NCBI GenBank assembly: GCA_033032175.1
Contig: CM065307.1
Location: 9,858,001-9,922,000 of the forward strand
Source of the DNA: Saturnia japonica
Lineage: Eukaryota; Arthropoda; Insecta; Lepidoptera; Saturniidae
Length of the DNA stretch: 64,000 bases
Reading direction: 5' to 3'
The notes under the pieces were generated by a model. It searched no databases and had not been told where the DNA came from. It saw only the letters and a list, made by a program, of their open reading frames with translations. The position numbers and the translations under genes are program-made. Every line of letters starts with the position of its first letter. Position 1 is the first letter of the stretch. Of this stretch, positions 48,301 through 60,300 are shown piece after piece.

Positions 48301-51300
48301 AGTAATGTTAAAGTATACGAAATTAATCCAAATTATTTTATCTTATCCTAATATTCAAAAGAAATAATAAACAAAAACGTATGTATTTTCATTATCATAT
48401 TCATAGATGGCGCTATACTTTAGGTTTATCATGCATTAAAATTATCACGAATATGGCTTTATTTTTATTATAACACTAAAGCCGATACAATTGATATAAC
48501 CGATAAGCCGATATCAAGTGGATGAGTTCTGTACATGGACTGATGGTATGAGGGCAAAACCAAGCAAATGCCATTGTCTGTGTCTGGATAGACGGGACAC
48601 TAAATATACCTCATACGATCCAGGATTCTTAATAGGTGGGCAATGTGTTACCACATTTGTTGAAGTGCTGCCTTTTAAATTTCTAGGAAGAAGAATAGAT
48701 TACAAGGGACGTACAACCACCCTTGGACGCAGTTGTCGATATTTTCCTTAGTAACCTCAATAAGGTAGACTTCAGCCAAATAGCAATATTAAAAAAGTTT
48801 GGATATACGACAACTATCTTACATCTCGTCTGACTTGGCCTTTCCTGGTATATGACTTTGGTAAAACTCTCCTGGCGAAGATAGATGCAAAGGTCATAAA
48901 GATGTTTAGGTTATGGCTTGGACTTGCACATTCGGCTCCTAATATCATAATAGTTTTGGGATGAAATTAAAGAGGCCAATTATATAAAATTGATATAACT
49001 TTCACTACTTTTAATACTTTAAGCAACCAAAACAAGTACTTAAGTATTTCGATATAAGTATCGTTATCATCATTTTCGATTTTATTAAATATTTTTCTTA
49101 ATGTTGACTATAACAATATTACAAAATTATAATTAAGCATTTCATCTAATACCAAAATGTTTATACCAAGGTATTTTCACCTTTTAAAATTTCAATCTGA
49201 TTGACCTAAATCTACCAAAAAATTAGAAATCGACTAAAACTGGTTAACCTTGTAAGAAAAACGTCGGCGCACATCCGCTTCCTCGCGTCGATTTGAGGAG
49301 CGCAGAGTCGAATCGAAGCGCATCGGAGAAGAAATTCGCCTGTCGAGCAATGCGCGCGTGGGATTCGATTCGGCACGACTCGACCCGTCGCTAATGGACG
49401 CAGTTTACTAGTAAATGTACAAGAGGAGAATTTCTGCGATTCGATTCGACTCGACTCGGCGAGGCTAGTGGACGCGGGCCTTTAGATATACTTTTCTCTG
49501 TAAGGGGGTGTATTAATAATATACGGTTGGTCTCACTCATTTTGTAGATTTGAATGTTATTTTTAAATATGTAAAATTGTTAACTATTTCGTTCTGAATT
49601 TCTACGATATATGTATTATATTATCGAGATTTATACTTATAACAGAAATTAAATTAAAAGTGGCAGGGATTTTCTCAGTATTGCATTACTGTATAAAAAG
49701 TGAGACTTTCTGTTGAACGAAATACAGAGCATAAGTTTACGCGCCTCGAAACCCTTAGAGAACGTAGTATTAGGTCACATTCACAGAGTAGACGTATGAC
49801 AGAATACAGAACGATCGAAAGTAGTGAATATGAGGTAAGGATGACAGCTAAACGTGAGTACCATGGTGCGTCTCAGGGATCTGAGATATTCACAAAGCAT
49901 AAAACAGAGTTCAATCACCGATGTTGAATTTCAGAACCCTACATATCTTTTAACAAGCTTAAATACTTGATCTCAATAGCAACCAATGGAAAAATATTGA
50001 CGATGAGATTGATGATGTAGCCACAGTTGTTACGTAAGTATTAGATATACTTTTTGCTTGAAGACACCACATGTTCTATGATTACAGAAAGATTAAAAGT
50101 AATGCAAACGAAACGATTATCATTAATACCTGTGTGGGCAACCTTTGCAAATCTTTTGATCTGAGTATGTACCACCCATTGTTTTGCCCATAAGTTGTTC
50201 CTGTCCCAAAGATTTTAAAGCCTCGTCTAGTGACTCAACCAACGACATAAAAAACTCAACCGCATCTTGTTGTTCGCGTAAGTTAACTGGTTCGCCTTGA
50301 AGTCTGAAAAATAAAAACTCTTTTTCAAAGTATACTTTGCCTCCTGAAATTTACTTTAGGGTCGTTAAAGTTTTACGTAACACAATTTGGTGGGTGGGGG
50401 TCTTGTAAAACGTTACGATGCGTTACAAGGGCGGGAGTGCAGATTTCAAGAACGCGTTATGTTACAATGGTGTTTTAATTAATTTAAATAAAAACTAGGC
50501 AATTCATATTTTCCAAGATCGCAACCCGTTTCGTTTATGTTTTGCGGGGAATCCCTCGATTGTATTGTACGTCATTTTCATTTTGTTCTCCCGAGTTGGC
50601 AACGCTTTTCGTTTTTATTACGGGGAATCCCTCGACTGTATTGCTGTAGCCTGTGTTGTTAAAGTGAGTTTATACTGTAATGTCCTCAAAACAGGCAGAA
50701 TTGCATCATCAGCTGTTCTTGGTCTATAAAAGCTCTCATGCTGACTTTGGTATTACGTAACGTTTAAAAAGGGTGAGGGAGTACAGAAAAATGTTACGAA
50801 ACGTTACATGGGTGAGGGAGGTTCAAAAAACTTCAAAAATTGCGTTACGTAATACTTGAACGCCCCCTTACGAGGGTTTAGTATAAAAGATCGGGGGAAA
50901 ACTTTCTTCGCATTTTTATATGAAAACTATAGACATTTTTTTCAAAGCATATTTACAGTATATATGTCCCGTTTTGTTCGATGATTTTCTGCCATTTTGT
51001 AGGTAGAGACATGATCCCGTTGCTGTAGAAACTTTGGGACTTCTGATCAAAAAAACGCGGCAAATAGTTTTGGCAGTCTTCTCTTGATGTTAACCTTACA
51101 AAACCTAAAGAATTCTGAAGAGACCGAAACAGGTGAAAATCTGAAGGTGCAAGGTCAGGGCTATATGGTGGATACACTAACACCTCCCAACCAAACTCTC
51201 TTAATTTTTTCTGAGTGGCTAAAGATGTGTGTGGTCTAGCGTTATCGTGATGAAAAACCACACCCTTCCCGTTGATCAATTCCGGCCGCTTAATCTCAAC

Positions 51301-54300
51301 TGCTTCCTTTAATCTCATCAGTTGTTGGCAGTAGAAATCCGAATCGATGGTTTTGCCGGGCGGTAAAAGTTGCATTTTTGTAATATTTTAAAATGTATCG
51401 AATTTCTTCATCAGAATCACTCATTTTTACAGAAAGAAAAACAAATGATAAATAGCGGGAAACAACTTTTTTTTTTTAATGTAACCTTTTTAATGTTACC
51501 AAAACCAGCCAGGTACAAAGAGTACACCCAAAGAAATTTTATAACAAGTTTATACCTACGTTATGCGAAAAAACTTTTCCCCCAACCTATTATTACCACC
51601 GAGTGGCAAGAAAACTGTTATTAATTAACAGAACAGTCATGAGGAGACATTAAATATCGATTAAATTTGTTTCACACATATAATATTAAGAAAAAAAGTA
51701 TGTTAAAACTAGTGTTAAAAAGTTTATTCTCATGCAAATTTAATAAGTAGTTTTTACATTGTTAATATGTTGTGGCAAAAACATACATATGCGACAAAAT
51801 TACTATCCTTTGTAAAATGTACCACGGGTCCTATGACAGATAAGACATTTCAGGATGACATAATATTGTATAAGGGTTTTCATCGATTGTCGATTATCAA
51901 AGACATTTAGTTCTGTAGTTACAACTATAACTTACATTTATAATCTATACTTATAATAAAACAGTAAAGTCCAAATTTGTACATTAACATTTTTGAGAAA
52001 AAATGCTATGGAGGAGTTAACAATAATAGACATATGGAGTCGCAGATACATCTAGGACTAAAAAAATAGTGTTACGTCCGTAGGTAAAGATAATGTTGTT
52101 ATAGTTCGCGTAAATATTTATTCGCACTAAGTGAAATATAAAATCAAACAAACTCATTATAGTTCAGTCGTACTTACAGATCTCTCTATTCATGGTCCTC
52201 TTGCAAAAAAGGAGGTCGAAATCACTAGAAATGTCTCGAACTTTACATAATTGCATAGAAGGGGAAATGTTTTATTTTTAGTCTATTGATTGTTTGATGA
52301 TGCAATCGGAGCGATAAATTTAGTACGTTTGAGTAAACTACAGTGTTTTTGGTACCTACGAATACATACTCGATGTTTCGAGTACATTCTATCTGAGTCC
52401 AGAGATTCCGAGAATACTGATTTTTTCTATATTAACTAAGATCGTAACGATAGTAAAACAGTAATATTTAAAATAAACATCGATAAATAAAATAAATGTT
52501 AGAAAATAAAACAATCCTTGCCGTCGCTTCAAGGCTACATCTATTAGCAAAAATACTAGTCTAGTGATGAAGCACAGTGGTCAACTATTTGGGCATAATC
52601 GATTAACATATAATTATTCTGAATGTATTGAAAAATATATAAAATACATAATTAAAGCTGTGCAGAAAGCGTCATACCATTCTGTGCAAATGGATAAACC
52701 GCCTAGCACAGAAAATAAAAAGAGCGAAATTTTGGGATGCCCCCATAATCAAGATGTTGAGGATGATGAATCATTGTTGAAGTTGGAGCTCCTCAGGCTT
52801 GTTAACGTAAATAAGCCCCCCGCTCCAAAATATATTCTTGATGAACTAGCTATATCTTTTCACCATATTGTTCTCAATCTCCCACCATATCATTGTCAAT
52901 ACAACAGCATAGAAATAATATGAGCTCATTTTTAGTTTTATATTTTTTTCTTTATCTATACATATAATCCATACCAATTTATAAATGCGGAAGTAACTCT
53001 GTCTGCCTGTTACGTTTTCACGCTTAAACCGCTGAACCAATTTTGATGAATTTTGATATAGAGATCGATTAGACCTTGGGAAAGGGCATAGGGTACTTTT
53101 TGTAGCGAAAATAACACTTTAAGGGTAAAAAATAGGAGATGAAAGTATGTAAGAGGGAAATATCAGTTTCCTGTTGATTTGAAATGACAGCGTTGTCAAT
53201 GTTGATTTATTGTCAGCGTTATACTTAATTAGAAATGTATTGTATTTCTAATAATTACCTATTAAATTTTAGTCCAGTATTCTTTTTAAGATTGGCTGAA
53301 GTTTTTTTAAACTGTTTAACTACGCAGTACGGCATAATGACGGTTTTTTATGACGCTGTCAAATCGCGACTCGCGGGTAAGTTTATAAATTCTAAGCGAT
53401 ATACATACCTATTGTAAATTATCTGGATTATACAGTTTTACTACAAGTGAATTATTTCATTGTGTTATTCCACATGTGGTGAAAATAAAACTTGGTTGAA
53501 AGTTTGTATGAAAACCCCATTCATATTTATGCTTTTGGTAAGAAAGGAATAAAAGGAATTTCACGTTTTCCAGAAAACCTTCCCGTAGGCCGGTACAATA
53601 AGATATGATTTTAATTATTTTTGAAGTTTTATTGGGACGGTTAATGTGTTCGATTCATATTGGCATATACTGATAATACCATACAAACAGTAATAATCCC
53701 ATCTATGATTTTCTTTTGGTTTGTCGTGTTCCGAAATCAGCCGGTGCATATGCAGTAATATAGCGGGGTGGTAGGGATTGCGACCACAATAAACACACAA
53801 AACCGTTACACCGTATACAAAACATGTAGTGATAAACCCATCTATGATTTTCTTTTTTTTTTTTGTATTATACAAATATAGCTATCTATATTAATAAATC
53901 TGTAGTCCTGTCTGTACTTTTAATATTTTTCCAAAATTTGCCGATACACATGAACGATACTGATCACGAATATGCCATTATTTTTTTGTCCGTCACTCTG
54001 TTTGTATGTCCCGATTTAACTTAAAAACGGCTTGACCGATTCTTATGAAATTTTGTACACGGGATGCTTATATCATCGATCAGTTGATAAGGTACAATAA
54101 ATTTCAATACAAATTTTTGATAATGTAAGAAAAAAAATTAAAAAAATATTTTCGTTAATTCAATTATGTACACGGGAAGTGTAAGTCAATGAATGATAAG
54201 TAAAGAGAATTTTCAATAACACTTTTGGGAACAGTAAAAAAAAGAGTTTTCAAAAATTTTAATTTTTATTAATTCTTAACCGATTTTGATGAAATTTTAT

Positions 54301-57300
54301 ACACGGAAAGTCTAACTAATAACATAATTAATGGGCTATAAGAATTGTCAATATTACTTTTAAAATTAAAAAAAAAGGAATTCAAAAAGTTTAATTTTCA
54401 TCAATTCTCAACCGATTCTGATCAAATTTTGTAGACAGGAAACCTACATAATACTATAATTGAGATGCTATAAGAATTGTTAATAATGCATTAGAGATTA
54501 TACATTAGAATAATAGTTTTCAACCGATTTTGATGAAAATTGTGCACGGGAAATACATACCACTTCTCAATTGATATGGCATATGAATTGTCACCAATAT
54601 GAGTAAAAATAAAGGGATTTAGATAAATTATTAAATTACAGCGTAGTAACAAACGCGTGCGGAGCCACGGGCACACCGCTAGCATTACATAATATGTATG
54701 CATATGTTGTATATTACATAATAATTTTGATTAAATTTGAACTAGAGATAGTTCATAGTTCAGATTAACACATAGGATGATTATCCCTGTACTATTTTAT
54801 TATATATATTACGTATAATTTCCTCTACATACTTAGATGATTCAGTATTCAGAATTAAAAAAAAAAAATAATATTCGAGATACTGTTCGCATTCTTAATG
54901 ATACAGGACGTTAACAAATATATTGAGCCGCTTCAGCTGCGCGGAAACATCGACTCGCTGAGCGTGTTCCATCGTTTGTATCATGGTGAGTGTTCTGAAG
55001 AGCTGTTCAATCTACTACCGTCCTATCCCTTTCATACGCGTTGGGCTTCAGAGTTACAGCTTTAAAGTAAACTCCGTCTCGGCATGAACTAAAAAGTTCT
55101 CTAGTAATTATGTTTGTCGTACCGTGAAGCTGGGGAACCTTCTCCCGGCTAGTGTGTTCCCTCCTTCTTACGACATCAAGTCTTTTAAGTGTAACATGAA
55201 GAGATGGATTTAGATCTCTCGGTGGTCGCCGTTGTGTTTGGATTGTGCTGAGCTTATCATCAGGGACAGCACCGTCAATGTGCAGAGCTATGCACGCAAT
55301 AATACCACAGCGCCCTTGTTTTAATTGAATGTATTCTATAGAGCAGGGCTTCTTAAACTTTTGTCATTCACGACCCCATTTATGATTGCGAGTTTCTTGA
55401 CGACCCCATACAAATATAAAAGAAAAATAAATTAATATTTTTTGATGATTTATTTATTAGGTAACAATAAACATATATGTACATATACATATGAAAATAT
55501 ATAGTTTTAGAATTCGTTTTGAAACATACAAAAATCTAAAATAAAAAATTGCACAAAAAATTATAAAACTCTAGTGATGTTATAAAATGGTATATATAAA
55601 TATTTGACATTAAAATCTCTCGCGACCGCAGAATTTTGCTACGCGACCCCTTTTAGGGTCGCGACCCAAGTTTAAGAAGCCCTGCTATAGAGTAATTACA
55701 ACATTACATTACAATTAAAATAATAATAATAGATTAAATTATCAAGAATCAGTTACTTAATAAAAAAACAATACAACTTAATATAATATATTTTTATAAT
55801 GTTTATTTATTTATACTCTTTACACTAGTACATCCCTAGTGTAGTCAAAGTGATAGCTGTCATACGAACCGAGCTACATTTTACAAAGTCTAAGTCATTA
55901 TTATACTAGAACATATTTAATTTTGAGTAAGAGCCCGTGGCCGCCATACCTATGTTATTTTATAAAAGCTGAAAGTTTCTCAGCGCATGCCCCGAGCACA
56001 GGTAAGAACGGTGGCTCACTATGAAATTTAGATTATGGTGGCTTTGGCAGGCAATAAACAGGTAACAAATCTGTGTATGTAATAATATACTAGGTAAAAT
56101 TTGTTATATTATAAAACCATTTTTTTAATATTTTCAACTGTGCAGTAATAGAAAACGATCTAACCCATTGCCAGACAATTAGTATGGTGACAACCCTCCG
56201 CCAGACACCTTTAAACTTCAATGAAATGTAATTGTACTTTCGTTATAGTATAAAAGCTCATTTTTAAATATTTTTTTATTATTATTATAAAAATGGGTTT
56301 CCCCAACTGCCAGACCATTTTGATGGTTCCAACCCTTAGCCAGACTAATTTGAATATGCGAGCGCCCGGCAGTACTTGTCAGTAGGTGCGAGTGAGACAG
56401 CGAGCTAGGCCTTTCGCGCACTTTACTGCGCATTCCTCAATACCTCAGTATGTCTTATGGTGTTTTATGAATTTTATAATTGCAAATTAAAAAATAAATC
56501 TTACTATAATTGACAAATCATTTTTTGGTATTGATTAGGTTTTTTAAAAATTCTAATTTAATTTAATTAAATTATAGTTTGTTTTCTTCACAAAAATTGT
56601 TTAAATATAGTTGGAACCATTGTATATAATATAAGAAAATTAAGTTCTATAAGAATTTTATTTATATTTTGAGTAACTTTCAATTATTTTAATCATTATC
56701 ATCAATACAGTGAATATTATCATCTTCGTCACTACCTACTACTTCAATCCGAGTGTTAATCTTTATCATCGTCACCATGTTCATTGATTTCTGTAAATAT
56801 ATAAAAAGTTAATACGATTATAAATTGCTAATCATGTATGCGTTATTACTTGAAAATAATAATAAAATACCTGTTGACAAAGTTTTTAATGAACCCTTGA
56901 CATAATTTGGCAGTTGCCTTCGAACCATTTCAAATGGTACTGGTTGTTTTCCTGGATCCAACCATTATTTTCTGATACATCTTTCGTTGGACTTCTCTGG
57001 TGAGCATTGTTCTAAATGCTGCATATTTAGTTCACTTGGAGAAATTGTTTTAACAGCTCGCTTTTACATGGTGGTAGACTGCTGGCGTCAAAATTTCTCA
57101 ATTTCTTATGGTCAAATGCTTCATTAAAATCTGTGACAGTATACGAGTCCATATTCCATTGAAAATATATATATCACAGATAAACTGTTGTATGATATTA
57201 AAAACGATTTGTTGTTCATCATCATTTTCCAATAATACGATGTTATCAGATTGTAGGAAAGCTTGCTGATATTCAGTTAAACTTTTCAAAATTTTGAAAG

Positions 57301-60300
57301 GATTTAATTTTTCTTTTCTAAAAGTGACGAATTATAATCACATCTTGTGATTGCATGGAATCCAGGCAAGGTCTTGAAAATAGATTCTCCCAATCGAGCA
57401 TGAATCTTCGATAGATCTACGCATTTTAGCTTGATCATTGATTCCACATGCGTGATACGATTATTTTTGTGGCAGCTTCTTCATGTTTGGGACATGATAA
57501 ATCTTCAACAACCCTTGATTCTACGCGATTAGAAGAATTAACAAAGAAGAATGACATAGCCTAAAATTAATGTGAATTTACCTAATAAACCTAATCAGTA
57601 CCATAAAATGCTTTGTCAATTATAGTAAGATTTATTTTTTATTTTGCAATTGTAAAGTACGTAAAACAACATAAGACATACTAAGGTATTGAGGTGTGTG
57701 CAGTAAAGTGCGCAAAAGACCTAGCTCGCTATCTCACTTGCATCTACTGACAAGTACTGCCGGGCGCTCGCACATTCAAATTAGTCTGGCTAAGGGTTGG
57801 AACCATCAAAACGGTGTGGCAATTGGGGAAACCCATTTTTATAATAATAGTAAAAATATATCTAAAAATGAGCTTTTATACTATAAAGCCCAAAACACAC
57901 AGAGAACGGGTGCGGGTCGTGCGCGGGTCGGGTCGGCAGTGCAGCGGGTCTATTAACCACTATTTAAATAGACGACAACACACGAAACGCGAGCGCGGGT
58001 CGTGAGAAACGCGGGTGAAGCGCGGGAGTCGCACACGCCTCCCGCCACTACAGACAGAGCGCGGGTCGGGAGCGGGCTGCGTCGTTACAATTGTCGTAAT
58101 AAACGTTCTTACATATAGGCATTCACACAGAGAGCGTGTGCGGGTCGTGAGCAGCGCGTGTAGTGAATTTGTCATCGAGTTGTTGTAATTATTTACAAAA
58201 TTTGTTCTGCTACACAATAGTAGGTGTTGAAAAACTGCAGTAATTATACTTTATAAATTATTACTGCTCTTGTTCATAGTACCGATAACCCATGTCAACT
58301 ACTTTAAATTTGAAGGAACGAATAAGCTACAATTAATCTTATTGCTAACGATATATACAATACAAATTTGGTTATAAAATTAAAACGAAAACTAAGGAAC
58401 GAATGAAAACTGGTTTTTGGTTAAACGTCAAATGTACGTTTCTTCAGTAGGTACAGTTTGTTCTCGAACTTAAGAAAAAAACACCTATACACTTTCAATA
58501 TACTATAATTATCGACTATAAACACCTCTGGATACAAAGAAAGTTATTGCCCTTGTTCATGGTACAGTGACGATTCCTGTTAAGTAATAAACCATGACTT
58601 CATGTTTGTTAAGTCACTTCAGCTTCTTCCGTCCTGTTCGTATTTCACCATGGATATTAATGAACGCATTATCGAATGTGTACGAACATAATTGTTTATA
58701 CGAAACGAGTAATAAAGATTATAACAATGCTGTTTTAAAGGCAAGGATATGGAATTCCATTGCAGAACAATTAAATGAAACTAGTGAGTATTTTTAATTA
58801 TTTGTATTTATTAATTATTATTAAAATAGGTTACAAATTTTTCTCTAATTTGAAAAGCTATATTAGTCGATCGTCGATTTGTTGGATTTATCGATGATAG
58901 TCCTCTTGAAATAACCGCTACCGTATCTTGAGAAAAATTAATATCATCATTACCTCGTTTAACAATTATGTAGTTATGCAAGCAAGTTGTTGCTTTTACA
59001 ACATCAATTGCAGTTTCAACTGCACATTCCATCGGTCTTCTAAATACTCTCCATTTTTGTGTCAACATACCAAAAGCGTTCTCTACAACACGTCTTGCGC
59101 GACATAATCTATAATTGAAGTGGTTTTTTTGTGCATCATTTAAAGCTACGGCCCTTGGGAAGGGTCTCATTAAATAAGTTTTCAGTGCAAATCCTTCATC
59201 CCCAATTAATACATGAGGTACGGGATCATTGGTACACGGTAAAGGTTTAGCAGGTAATAACATATTTTCACGAATATATTATTGATAAAATCTTGAATTT
59301 TCAAAAATTGCGCTATCACTATGACGACCATAACTTCCAATGTCAACCGTAATAAATTTATAATATGGATCTACTATAGCTAGTAGAACTATTGAAAATA
59401 TATTTTTATAACAGTAGTAGTTTGAACCACTGTTAATGGGACATTTTATATTAACATGTTTGCCATCAATGCTGCCAACACAATTAGGGAAATTCCAAAC
59501 TTCTCTATAACCGACTTCAGACTGCTTCCAAGTATCTCCTGATGGTGCAGGCATGTATACTGGCTGCAATACTTCCCATAGTGCTTTAAAAACTTCTTTT
59601 ATTATATTGGAAACTGTACTGCTTCCCAATCGAAAGGAAAAGGCTATTGTTTGATATGAATCACCAGTCGTTAAGTATCTGAAATAAATAAAATTTATAT
59701 AATATTTATTTTGCTTATTGCAGGCGAAGCGATAAAAAGAAAGTGGAAAAGTATGAGGGATGGCTACATTAAATATAAAAATAAAAAATAATTTTTTTTG
59801 GATATGCTCCGATGGGGATAGCATATACCAACTATAAAAGCACCTTATATAAAGAAAAAAATATATACCTTAAACAAACTGCGAGTTTTTCTCTGGTAGA
59901 TATAGCTGACCTCCAATTTGTATCGAGCTTGAATATTTTAAAACTTAATTTATCATGCAATTCTTCAAAACTTTCCTTTGACATGTGGAAATACTTGTAA
60001 AAGCGATCTTCGTACGTTTGTAGTTCTGTACAAAGGCGATGATATTCTCCAAATTCTAGTCTTTTTTTATTAATGTCGTGAACCCAAGTCCTTTTCTTTT
60101 TTCGTGCTCTATTTTTTAAAAGAAGGAGAAATAATAACTCCTCGTCCGTGTCCGAATCCTCTCACATTTTCAATGATAGTGTCTCTCTCAGCAACCGCTG
60201 CGGAGCCGTCCACAGTACCCACACTGGATGCACCCGCGCCACACCGCCGCCGACCCGCGTTGTGTGTGAACACAGAAAGCATTACGGCTCGTGAAAAACA

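Noticed and set aside
52564..52690. Host gene at 52564-52923
   Set aside because: The C-terminal half matches a transposase family ending LPPYHC, so the frame is treated as transposon-derived.
57960..58217. Arg-rich frame in Harbinger left end
   Set aside because: Falls in the GC-rich subterminal repeats of the transposon.
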